Positions 34,376 to 41,729 of a DNA stretch of 61,629 nt are shown here, in pieces. The translations under genes were made by a program, and so were the position numbers. The notes under the pieces were generated by a model. That model did no database searches. It was not told the origin of the DNA and was given only the letters and a program-made list of their open reading frames with translations. This DNA is from Luteipulveratus flavus (GTDB taxonomy: Bacteria > Actinomycetota > Actinomycetes > Actinomycetales > Dermatophilaceae). The first letter of the stretch is position 1; every line of letters begins with the position of its first letter. Where the stretch lies: the NCBI RefSeq assembly GCF_029439465.1, contig NZ_JAROAV010000050.1, positions 1 through 61,629 on the forward strand. Direction: 5' to 3'.

Positions 34376-34418
34376 GTGCACTGCCCCACCGAGTCCCCCT
34401 GTCGGTGGGGCAGTGCAC
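34376..34418 (+). terminator. Perfect 17-bp hairpin after the FAD oxidoreductase
   Basis: GTGCACTGCCCCACCGA (34376-34392) pairs completely with TCGGTGGGGCAGTGCAC (34402-34418), with a nine-base loop. It sits 13 bases past the stop and isolates the threonine leader downstream. Confidence 0.65.
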
Positions 34419-34450
34419 ATCAGCCCGCTCGCCCGACCCTCCCGCGGGCG

Positions 34451-34456
34451 TACTCT
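34451..34456 (+). promoter_or_regulatory. Putative -10 box for the threonine leader
   Basis: TACTCT stands seven bases before the leader ATG at 34464, so transcription would begin at or next to the ATG (a leaderless leader peptide). No convincing -35 is visible. Confidence 0.4.
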
Positions 34457-34463
34457 GGTCGGC

Positions 34464-34511
34464 ATGCACCGCAGCCAGCAGACGACGACGCCGGACCCAC
34501 TCCGGCGCTGA
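34464..34511 (+). CDS. Threonine-rich leader peptide of the ThrRS gene
   Basis: A 15-residue open frame, MHRSQQTTTPDPLRR, with three consecutive ACG threonine codons (34482-34490). It lies upstream of a threonyl-tRNA synthetase gene and directly before competing RNA hairpins and an intrinsic terminator. This is the arrangement expected of ribosome-mediated attenuation: scarce Thr-tRNA would stall the ribosome at the Thr codons and permit read-through. The peptide itself probably has no other role. Confidence 0.75.
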   Translation: MHRSQQTTTPDPLRR

Positions 34512-34561
34512 CAGGCTGCACTCACCGCATCCCCGCCCCGGAGCACGGCTCCGGGGCTTTC
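34490..34561 (+). promoter_or_regulatory. Threonine attenuator (pause, antiterminator and terminator hairpins)
   Basis: Strands 1 and 2 are GCCGGA (34490-34495) and TCCGGC (34501-34506). Strands 3 and 4 are GCCCCGGAGC (34535-34544) and GCTCCGGGGC (34548-34557), followed by TTTCT, a classic terminator. CTCCGG (34500-34505) can instead pair with CCGGAG (34538-34543) and break the terminator. Stalling on the third Thr codon would cover strand 1 and favour this alternative. Confidence 0.72.
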
Positions 34562-34607
34562 TCATCCCTCGGCACGTGCTCCTCGGCTCGACCGACAGGA
34601 GGACGAC

Positions 34608-35882
34608 ATGAATTCCGTTGCTGCACAGGACGACTCGCCGCTCGATCACCGCGAGCTGAACCTCGCCATGGGCATCTTCGCCACCGACCCGATGGTGGGC
34701 TCAGGGCTGCCGCTGTGGCTTCCCGCCGGCGCTGTGCTGCGCGCCGAGCTGGAGCGGCTCGCGCGTGAGATCGCGCGCGCCGACGGCTGCCAGGAGGTGT
34801 ACTCGCCCGTGCTCGGCAAGCGCGCGCTGTTCGAACGATCGGGCCACTGGGCGAAGTTCGCCGACGACATGTTCCCGCCCATGTCCCTGAACGGTGGCGG
34901 CGTGGCCGACGAGGACCTGGTCCTGCGCCCGGCGAACTGCCCGCACCACGCGCTCACCTACGCCGCGCAGCCGCACTCCTACCGAGAGCTGCCCGTACGC
35001 CTGCACGAGCTCGCGCCGATGTTCCGCGCCGAGCGCTCGGGTGTGCTGTCCGGCTTGAGCCGGGTCCGGCAGATCGCCCTGGACGACACCCACGTGTTCT
35101 GCCGGCCGGACCAGGTCGCGCAGGAGGCGGCCCGGGCGCTGCGGTCCGCACTGCACGCCCAGCAGGTGCTCGGCCTGCCGGTCGACGAGGTGCGACTGTC
35201 CCGCCGTGACGCGGGCCCCGCGTACCTGGGCGCCCCGGAGCAGTGGGAGGCGGCCGAGCAGGCCCTGCGCGAGGCGGCAGCCGCCGTCGGCGTACGGGGC
35301 GTGGTCGAGGCCGAGGGTGAGGCCGCGTTCTACGGGCCGAAGCTGGACCTGCAGGTCCACGACGGGCGCGGCCACGACGAGACCATCGCGACCGTCCAGC
35401 TCGACTTCAACCAGCCCGAGCGGTTCGACCTGGCGTACGACGCGGCGGACGGGTCCCGGCAGCGGGTGGTGATGATCCACCGCGGCACCGTCGGCTCCAT
35501 GGAACGCGTCGTCGCGGCGCTGCTGGAGCGGTACCAGGGGCGCGTCCCGCTCTGGCTCGCGCCGGTGCAGGTGTGCGTCCTGCCGGTCGGCCCGGACCAG
35601 GACGAGGCCGCGCGCCGCCTGCACGACGACCTGCTGGCCGCCGGGCTGCGTCCTCGGGTCGAGTTCGACGGGTCGCTCGGTCGCCGCATCCAGGCCGCTC
35701 GCCGGCGCCGCGACTGCCTGCTCGCGGTCGTGGGCGAGGCGGAGGTGTCGGCCGAGCAGGTGCAGGTGACCGACGTGGCGGGCGGCGTCCGCCGCTCGGT
35801 CGACCGCGCCGGGTTCCTCCGGGCCGTCGGCGAGGCGTACGAGGCGCGCCTGCCCCTCGTTCCCTGGGAGCCGGCCGACTAG
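34608..35882 (+). CDS. thrS: Threonyl-tRNA synthetase without TGS and editing domains
   Basis: 424 aa against about 640-690 for the usual bacterial enzyme. It begins directly with the class II catalytic domain (DHRELNLAMGIFATDP), so the TGS and editing domains are missing. The zinc ligands appear as C111 (RPANCPHH), H162 (DDTHVF) and H291 (MIHRGTVGS). Motif 2 is FRAERSGVLSGLSRVRQ and motif 3 is GTVGSMERVVAALLE. The anticodon-binding domain follows from about residue 315. All key residues are present, so it should charge tRNA-Thr but not correct Ser-tRNA in cis. GGAGG precedes the ATG. It is probably a stress- or inhibitor-induced paralogue. Confidence 0.9.
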   Translation: MNSVAAQDDSPLDHRELNLAMGIFATDPMVGSGLPLWLPAGAVLRAELERLAREIARADGCQEVYSPVLGKRALFERSGHWAKFADDMFPPMSLNGGGVADEDLVLRPANCPHHALTYAAQPHSYRELPVRLHELAPMFRAERSGVLSGLSRVRQIALDDTHVFCRPDQVAQEAARALRSALHAQQVLGLPVDEVRLSRRDAGPAYLGAPEQWEAAEQALREAAAAVGVRGVVEAEGEAAFYGPKLDLQVHDGRGHDETIATVQLDFNQPERFDLAYDAADGSRQRVVMIHRGTVGSMERVVAALLERYQGRVPLWLAPVQVCVLPVGPDQDEAARRLHDDLLAAGLRPRVEFDGSLGRRIQAARRRRDCLLAVVGEAEVSAEQVQVTDVAGGVRRSVDRAGFLRAVGEAYEARLPLVPWEPAD

Positions 35883-35985
35883 GCAGGGGGTTCTACTCAG
35901 GCGACCCGGGTACGACGGCGGATCCCCGGAACGGCGCGGCTCAGCAGGCTGGTGACCAGTCCTGTTCCCCGTCCGAGGAGCCCCG

Positions 35986-36585
35986 ATGTCCGCACATCAC
36001 GCCCCGTACGCCCCGCGCCAGGGCCTCTACGCCCTCAAGCCCTGGTACGCCGCTCGCCTCACCTCCGTCCTGGCCCTTCTCGTACGCCGGCACGTTCACC
36101 CGAACCGGGTGAGCGCTGCCGGCGTCGTCATGGGTGCCGGCGCCGGGGTCGCGCTCGCGACCCTGCCGACCGGAGCGGCCGCCCTGGCCGTCGCCCCCTT
36201 GCTGGCGCTGCGCCTGGCCGCCGCGAACCTCGACGGCAACCTCGCCCGGGTCACCGGCCGCCGGTCCCGCTGGGGCTCGGTCGTCAACGAGCTCGGTGAC
36301 CGGGCGGCCGAGCTCGCCGCACTGGTCGGGTGCTTCTGGCTCGCGCCCGCGTGGCTCGTCCTGGCCGCGATGCTGGCCGCCACGCTCCCCTCCTGGGTCG
36401 CGCTCGCCGGCGCCGCCGCCGGTCACGACCGGCTGAACGGCGGCCCGGTCGGCAAGACCGAGCGCTGCCTGGCCCTGGTCGGCGTCGCCGCCGTGCCGGG
36501 GGCGGCCGTGCCCCTGCTCGCCGTCGTCGCGGCCGGTTCGGCAGTCACCGCGGTCCGCCGGGCGATCGCGCTGCGGAGCCTGTGA
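35986..36585 (+). CDS. CDP-alcohol phosphatidyltransferase-family protein
   Basis: 199-aa membrane protein. The family motif is present in altered form: NLDGNLARVTGRRSRWGSVVNELGD. The first Asp of D-x2-D-G-x2-A-R is Ala, and the third Asp is Asn (VVNELGD). I recall the E. coli YnjF group carrying a similar Asn. At least five hydrophobic spans follow. It would join a CDP-activated lipid to an alcohol. GAGGAG precedes ATG at 35986. It is the first gene of a three-gene phospholipid operon. Confidence 0.84.
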   Translation: MSAHHAPYAPRQGLYALKPWYAARLTSVLALLVRRHVHPNRVSAAGVVMGAGAGVALATLPTGAAALAVAPLLALRLAAANLDGNLARVTGRRSRWGSVVNELGDRAAELAALVGCFWLAPAWLVLAAMLAATLPSWVALAGAAAGHDRLNGGPVGKTERCLALVGVAAVPGAAVPLLAVVAAGSAVTAVRRAIALRSL

Positions 36586-37412
36586 TGGAACAGCTGACCC
36601 TCACCGCCACCGTCCTCACCGTCGGCGGCGTGGCCACCCACCTCAGCGGCAACCCGGTGCTGCGCGAGCGCTGGCGTACCTGGCTGGTCGCCGCACCGGT
36701 CGTGCTCGTCCCGATGCTCCTGCTCGGCTCGTGGGGTCCGGTCCTGCTGGCCGCCGGTCTCGGCGTCGTCGCCGCCGCCGAGTACGGCCGGCTCACCGGG
36801 CTGCGGCCCTCCGACGGCGGCCTCCTCGTCGCAGCGGTCGTCGCCGCACCCGTCCTGGCCCGTCTCGACGTCGGGTCGTACGACGCCCGCTGGCTCGCGC
36901 TGACCCCTCTGGCGATCGCTCTGCCGGCCCTGCTCGGTGGAGATGCGGCCGGCGGGTTCCGGCGGGTGAGCGCCCTGGCCCTCGGGGCGCTCTGGCTCGT
37001 CGCGGGCCTCCTACCGCTGGTGCTGCTCGACCCGGTCGTCGTGGTGTCGCTGTGCCTGGCCGTCGCCACCGCGGACGTCGGCGCGTGGTGCGCCGGCCGC
37101 GCGCTCGGTCGCCGCGGTCCCCTCTCCCGGCCGCTGTCACCGCACTCGCCCAGCAAGACCTGGGCGGGCGTCCTCGGCTCCCTGGCCGGCGCGGCGCTCG
37201 TCCTGACCGTGCTGGGCGAGCCGTCCTGGCCGCTCCTGGTCGCGGCCACCGTCGGCAGCGTCCTCGGCGACCTGCTGGAGTCGCTGGTGAAGCGCGGCTG
37301 CGGCCGCAAGGACGCCGGCACCTGGCTGCCTGGCTTCGGCGGGCTGCTGGACCGGGTCGACTCGCTGCTCGTCGCGCTGCCCGTGGCGCTCGTCCTGGTG
37401 GGCGGTGCGTGA
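36585..37412 (+). CDS. Phosphatidate cytidylyltransferase (CdsA-like)
   Basis: 275 aa with about seven membrane spans. The CdsA signature near the C-terminus is VKRGCGRKDAGTWLPGFGGLLDRVDS; the usual His of PGHGG is Phe (PGFGG). It should make CDP-diacylglycerol from phosphatidate and CTP. The start codon overlaps the preceding stop (TGATG). With the flanking genes it could make CDP-lipid and transfer it locally. It is shorter than housekeeping CdsA and probably a paralogue. Confidence 0.88.
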   Translation: MEQLTLTATVLTVGGVATHLSGNPVLRERWRTWLVAAPVVLVPMLLLGSWGPVLLAAGLGVVAAAEYGRLTGLRPSDGGLLVAAVVAAPVLARLDVGSYDARWLALTPLAIALPALLGGDAAGGFRRVSALALGALWLVAGLLPLVLLDPVVVVSLCLAVATADVGAWCAGRALGRRGPLSRPLSPHSPSKTWAGVLGSLAGAALVLTVLGEPSWPLLVAATVGSVLGDLLESLVKRGCGRKDAGTWLPGFGGLLDRVDSLLVALPVALVLVGGA

Positions 37413-38566
37413 TGATCGCCGCCTTCCTGCGCCGCCTGCTGTGGCGCATCGCGTTCGTCCTCACCGGCGGCGTCCGGGTGACCGGCCGGCTGCCCCGCGG
37501 CGGCTGCGTCGTCGTGGCGAACCACTCCTCGCACGCCGACACCGCGGCCCTGCTCGCCGCTCTCGACGCCGGCCACCGCCCGCGGGTCGCGGCGGCGGCG
37601 GACTACTGGTTCCGCGGCGGGTTCAAGGCGTCCGTATGCCGTTCTCTCGCAGCAGGTTTCGCCGTACGCCGAGGTGGCGGCGGGAGCGCCGACCTCACCG
37701 CGGCAGCCGAGCTGCTGCGTACCGGCCACGCCGTCGTGATCTTCCCCGAGGGCACCCGGACCCGTGACGGCGAGCTGGGCGACTTCCACTCCGGCGCCGC
37801 CCGACTGGCCGCGCAGGCCGGCGTGCCGGTCGTCCCCGTCGGGATCCAGGGGACCCGGGCGCTGCTGCCGGCGCACGGGCGGTTCCACCGCAGCCCGGTG
37901 TCGGTGCGCATCGGGGCGCCGCTCGAGGCCACGGACGTCGCCGCGACCACGGAGCAGGCGCGCGCGTCGGTCGACGCCCTGGTCAGCCGGCCCCGCGAGC
38001 GGGACAGCCGGCTGCGGCAGCGGGTCGCGGTTCGTACGGCCGGCCGTCGCGGCGTGCTGGTGGTCGGCGGGCTGTCGTTCGCCGAGGCGCTGAGCTGGCC
38101 CCTGCTGCCCGAGACCGCGCTGGCGGTGGCCCTGCTCGCGGCGCCCGCGGCGTGGCGCCGGCTGATCCCGGTGGCCATCTCCGGGAGCATGCTCGGTGGC
38201 CTGGTCGCGCTGCTCCTCGCGGCGCACGGCGTCGTCGCGCCCGCCCCGCTGACCACCGACCGGATGCGCGCCACTGTTGTCCAGCAGGTCGCGGACGAGG
38301 GCGCCGCCGCCGTCCGCCACCAGCCGTACGACGGGATCCCGTACAAGGTGTACGCCGCCGAGGCGGGTCGGGCCGGCGTCGACCCGGGTCCGTTCCTCGT
38401 CGAGTCCGTGGCGTCCCGCGGCGTACGGATCGCCGGCGTGGGGATGCTGCTGGCGCTCGCCGGATGGGTGCTCGCGCGGCGACGCCAGTGGTACGCCGCG
38501 GTCCTGGGCGCCGGGACGGTCTGCTTCGGCGTCGGGCTCGGGCTGGTCGTGGCGTCGTGGTCGTGA
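37412..38566 (+). CDS. PlsC-like acyltransferase fused to a membrane domain
   Basis: 384 aa. The N-terminal half (to about residue 200) is a 1-acylglycerol-phosphate acyltransferase with NHSSHAD (H-x4-D) and FPEGTRTRDG. The C-terminal half has hydrophobic segments (FAEALSWPLLPETALAVALLA and ALLLAAHGVVA), a soluble loop (IPYKVYAAEAGRAGVDPG) and two final spans, which I do not recognise. It could acylate lysophosphatidate to feed the CdsA-like enzyme. The start overlaps the previous stop by one base. Confidence 0.86.
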   Translation: MIAAFLRRLLWRIAFVLTGGVRVTGRLPRGGCVVVANHSSHADTAALLAALDAGHRPRVAAAADYWFRGGFKASVCRSLAAGFAVRRGGGGSADLTAAAELLRTGHAVVIFPEGTRTRDGELGDFHSGAARLAAQAGVPVVPVGIQGTRALLPAHGRFHRSPVSVRIGAPLEATDVAATTEQARASVDALVSRPRERDSRLRQRVAVRTAGRRGVLVVGGLSFAEALSWPLLPETALAVALLAAPAAWRRLIPVAISGSMLGGLVALLLAAHGVVAPAPLTTDRMRATVVQQVADEGAAAVRHQPYDGIPYKVYAAEAGRAGVDPGPFLVESVASRGVRIAGVGMLLALAGWVLARRRQWYAAVLGAGTVCFGVGLGLVVASWS

Positions 38567-38639
38567 ACAGTTCTTGACCCCGCCGCCAATTCCTGTGATT
38601 CGGTTCACATCGGGACGTTCCGCGGTGGACGATGCGGCC

Positions 38640-40391
38640 ATGAGCCTGCCCCAGATCCAGCGCCGCACCGTCCTCAAGGGCGTCGCCGCGGCCACCGCCG
38701 CCCTCGCCGCACCCCGCGTGTTCGACGCCGCTGCCGCCGCTGCGCCCGCGGGCAAGGGCGTCTTCGGGTACGGCGTCGCGAGCGGAGACCCGACCGGGAC
38801 CTCCGTGATCATCTGGACGCGCGCGACGCCGCCCGCGCGTCCGGGCGAGCGGATCGCCGCTCCCGGCAGCGGCTGCGGCCGGTCGATCCCCGTGCAGTGG
38901 CAGGTCGCGCGTGACGAGCGGTTCACCCGCAAGGTCGCCCACGGGACGGTCCACACCTCGGCGGACTCCGACCACACGGTCAAGGTCGACGTCACGGGTC
39001 TGGACCCGTACACGCAGTACTACTACCGGTTCCACAGCCTCGGCGAGTACAGCCCGGTCGGCCGCACCCGTACCGCCGCGGACATCCCCGGCGAGGTGCA
39101 CGCGCTGCGGATGGCGCTGGTCAGCTGCAGCAACTACACCGGCGGCTACTTCACCGCGTACCGCGCGATCGCCGAGCGCGACGACCTCGACTTCGTGCTG
39201 CACGTCGGCGACTACATCTACGAGTACGGCAACGGCGCGGACCGCTACGGCCCGAAGGAGCTCGTCGGCGTCCGCGACGCCCAGCCGGCCACCGAGATCC
39301 TGGGCCTGGAGGACTACCGGCTGCGGCACGCGCTGCACAAGGCCGACCCCGACGCCCGGGCCGCCCACCAGGCGCACCCGTGGATCACGATCTTCGACGA
39401 CCACGAGGTCGCCAACAACGCCTGGGCCGACGGCGCCGAGAACCACCAGGCGAACGAGGGGTCGTACCTGGCCCGACGCAACGCGGCGCTCAAGGCGTAC
39501 CTGGAGTGGATGCCGTTCCGCCTGCCCGACCAGTCGGTGTCCCACCGTGGGACACGCTTCTTCAAGCGGTTCTCGTTCGGCGCGCTCGGTGACCTGTCGG
39601 TGCTCGAGACCCGGCAGAACCGCAGCAAGCAGGTCAGCTACCCGCAGAGCCCGCTCGACGGGTTCGTCCCGATCGGGGTCAGCCCGGCCATCGACGGCGC
39701 GCTCGCCTCGCCGCAGCGTCACCTGCCCGAGCCGGAGCAGCTGACCTGGATCAAGGACGGCGTCAGCACGACCGGCCGCCGCTGGCACCTGTTCGGCAAC
39801 CAGGTGATGATCACGCCGGTCCGCTACCCCGGGTCCGCGCTCGGCGCCGGGAACGTGCTGTTCGTGAACGCCGACCAGTGGGACGGGTACGCCGCTGACC
39901 AGGCCTCGCTGCTCGGTCACCTCGGCGCCCAGCCGGCTGCGGCGGGCGACGTCGTCGTCCTCACCGGCGACATCCACTCATCCTGGGCGGCCGACCTGCA
40001 GGCGGGCGGTACGCCTGCCGGTGTGGAGTTCGTGACGCCGTCGGTGACCAGCGACGGCTTCTACGAGATCGTCCGCTCCTTCCTCGGCAACCCGGCGCCC
40101 GAGACCGCGGTCGGCGCCACCCGGCAGATCACCGGCGCGGTCCAGCAGCTGAACCCGTGGGTGAAGTACCTCGACGGCGTCGGCCACGGGTTCACGGTCA
40201 TCGACGTGACGCCCGAGCGCGTGCAGGCGGACTTCCACCACACGCCCGTCCCGACGTCCGCCGCCCCGGACCCGCGGGTGAACCCGGGCGTGCTGCCGAC
40301 GTACACCCGCAGCTTCCGGACGCTCGCGGGCACCCGCCGCGTGTCGGCAGCCACCGGCCCCGTCGGACCCCGCACCGACCAGCCCCGCTGA
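38640..40391 (+). CDS. phoD: Tat-exported alkaline phosphatase D
   Basis: 583 aa. The Tat signal QRRTVLKGVAAATAALAAP begins near residue 7. An N-terminal PhoD_N beta domain leads to the metallophosphatase domain: VSCSNY, LHVGDYIYEYG, TIFDDHEVANNAWADGAENH, LTGDIHSSWA. These are the calcium- and iron-binding blocks of PhoD phosphodi/monoesterases. It is likely to be secreted folded and to act on phosphate esters under phosphate limitation. GTTCAC occurs 25-30 bases upstream of the gene as a possible PhoP half-site, but the full direct repeat is not convincing. Confidence 0.94.
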   Translation: MSLPQIQRRTVLKGVAAATAALAAPRVFDAAAAAAPAGKGVFGYGVASGDPTGTSVIIWTRATPPARPGERIAAPGSGCGRSIPVQWQVARDERFTRKVAHGTVHTSADSDHTVKVDVTGLDPYTQYYYRFHSLGEYSPVGRTRTAADIPGEVHALRMALVSCSNYTGGYFTAYRAIAERDDLDFVLHVGDYIYEYGNGADRYGPKELVGVRDAQPATEILGLEDYRLRHALHKADPDARAAHQAHPWITIFDDHEVANNAWADGAENHQANEGSYLARRNAALKAYLEWMPFRLPDQSVSHRGTRFFKRFSFGALGDLSVLETRQNRSKQVSYPQSPLDGFVPIGVSPAIDGALASPQRHLPEPEQLTWIKDGVSTTGRRWHLFGNQVMITPVRYPGSALGAGNVLFVNADQWDGYAADQASLLGHLGAQPAAAGDVVVLTGDIHSSWAADLQAGGTPAGVEFVTPSVTSDGFYEIVRSFLGNPAPETAVGATRQITGAVQQLNPWVKYLDGVGHGFTVIDVTPERVQADFHHTPVPTSAAPDPRVNPGVLPTYTRSFRTLAGTRRVSAATGPVGPRTDQPR

Positions 40392-40456
40392 CCCCACCCG
40401 CCCGGTCGAGCAGACGCGAACGCAGTGATGACTCGTATCCGAACCAGCCGGCAGCA

Positions 40457-40534
40457 CTCGCTGGTTGAGCCGGTCGAGCCGCTGGGGCGAGACCGAGTCG
40501 AAACCAGGTGACCGCGAACGAACGAGTCTCCCCT
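40457..40534. repeat. Composite repeat, truncated copy 3
   Basis: It contains CTCGCTGGTTGAGCCGG, GAGTCGAAACCAGGTGACC and GAACGAGTCTCCCC, which matches the left half and inverted centre of the repeat at 43181. The right-hand tandem units are missing. It occupies the gap between phoD and arfB. Confidence 0.7.
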
Positions 40535-40616
40535 GTCGGGCTCCGCACCGGCCCGGCTCACCCACGACGGCAATAACGCCTCGTACGAGGCTCAGAACGC
40601 ACGCGATACTGGCCAG

Positions 40617-41042
40617 ATGCCCGAGGACGTGGTCGTCAGCGACCGGCTGGTGATACCCGCCGGCGAGCTGCGCGAACGCTTCTCCCGCAGCTCCGGTCCT
40701 GGAGGTCAGGGCGTCAACACGGCCGACTCCCGGGTGGAGCTCACCCTCGACGTGGCCGCATCGCCGTCGATCCCCGAACCCCTGCGCGACCGCATCATGG
40801 CCCGGCTCGCGCACCGGCTGGTCGGCGGCGAGCTGACGATCGCGGCGAGCGAGTACCGCAGCCAGCTGGCCAACCGTCGGGCCGCACGGGAGCGGCTGGC
40901 TCAGCTGCTGCGCGAGGCCGCCGCTCCCCCGCCGGCCAGGCGCCGGGCGACCAAGCCGACCCGCGGCTCGCACGAGCGCCGCATCGCCGCCAAGAAACGA
41001 CGCGGCGAGGTCAAGAAGGGCCGCGGCCGGTTCGACGCCTGA
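40617..41042 (+). CDS. arfB: ArfB/YaeJ-type peptidyl-tRNA hydrolase
   Basis: 141 aa, the ArfB length. The catalytic GGQ is in SRSSGPGGQGVNTADSRVEL near residue 28, and the C-terminal tail (residues 105-141) is rich in Lys and Arg (RRIAAKKRRGEVKKGRGR), which in ArfB enters the empty mRNA channel of stalled ribosomes. It should release nascent chains from non-stop ribosomes. The codon-recognition domains of RF1/RF2 are absent. Monocistronic. Confidence 0.93.
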   Translation: MPEDVVVSDRLVIPAGELRERFSRSSGPGGQGVNTADSRVELTLDVAASPSIPEPLRDRIMARLAHRLVGGELTIAASEYRSQLANRRAARERLAQLLREAAAPPPARRRATKPTRGSHERRIAAKKRRGEVKKGRGRFDA

Positions 41043-41106
41043 CCCGATCGAGGGTCGCGGCCGATTCGGCGAACCAGCCTGATCCTCGCCGGCCGCCGCC
41101 CCCTCC

Positions 41107-41213
41107 GGTCGAGTGCGCGCGTCGTGCGTCCAGTCCACCGCGCGCCCCTGTCGGGTCGAGTGCGCGCGTCGTGCGGGATTTCCGCTGTGAACGCAGCAGG
41201 ACACGCGCACTCG
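41107..41213. repeat. Extragenic palindrome with extra half copy
   Basis: CGAGTGCGCGCGTCGTGC (41157-41174) pairs with GCAGGACACGCGCACTCG (41196-41213) at 16 of 18 positions. A further direct copy of the left arm lies at 41107-41128. It fills most of the 250-base gap between arfB and the MarR gene. Confidence 0.65.
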
Positions 41214-41270
41214 GCCGGAAAGGGGCGGTGGGTGACCACGCGCTGGGGACATCCCTCGACAGGGAGGTAG

Positions 41271-41284
41271 TTGTGTGATCACAA
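41271..41284. promoter_or_regulatory. Putative MarR operator
   Basis: TTGTG and CACAA flank TGAT eight bases before the marR ATG. A second dyad, GGTTG with CAACC, overlaps the start codon. Autorepression of the marR-MFS pair is likely. Confidence 0.5.
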
Positions 41285-41291
41285 TGGTTGC

Positions 41292-41729
41292 ATGACAACA
41301 ACCAAAACCACGCCGGTCGGCCTCTGGCTGTCGATGATGGGGATCGTCATGGACCACAAGTGGTACTTCGCCGAGCGGTTCGAGAAGAAGCTGCCGGTCC
41401 CGTACAGCCGGTACCGCGCCCTGCGTCGGGTCGAGCAGCAGCCGCGCAGCCAGCGCGAGCTCGCCGACGCGATGGGGGTGGACGCCCCGGCGATGACGGT
41501 GATCGTCAACGACCTGGTCAGGCACGGCCTCGCCACGCGCGAGGCGCACCCGGACGACCGCCGGGTCAAGCTCGTCACCGCCACGCCGGCCGGCCTCGCC
41601 TGGCTTGACGACGTCCGGTCGCTGCCCGACGGGGCGCCGCCGCTGATGGACGTGCTGACCGGCGACGAACGGCGCGAGCTCGCGCGTCTGCTCGACAAGC
41701 TCCAGGCCAGCCAGGTCGGGGCGAGCTGA
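41292..41729 (+). CDS. MarR-family transcriptional regulator
   Basis: 145 aa winged-helix protein. The DNA-binding part is QRELADAMGVDAPAMTVIVNDLVRHGLATREAHPDDRRVKLVTATPAGL (several fragments joined across the wing DDRR). It likely represses the efflux gene whose ATG overlaps its stop codon by one base. ATG at 41292 is preferred to the GTG at 41271 because the latter would lie in the presumed operator. Confidence 0.9.
   Translation: MTTTKTTPVGLWLSMMGIVMDHKWYFAERFEKKLPVPYSRYRALRRVEQQPRSQRELADAMGVDAPAMTVIVNDLVRHGLATREAHPDDRRVKLVTATPAGLAWLDDVRSLPDGAPPLMDVLTGDERRELARLLDKLQASQVGAS

Noticed and set aside
38574-38639. PhoP box before phoD
   Set aside because: One GTTCAC-like half-site is present but I could not find a second direct repeat at the right spacing.
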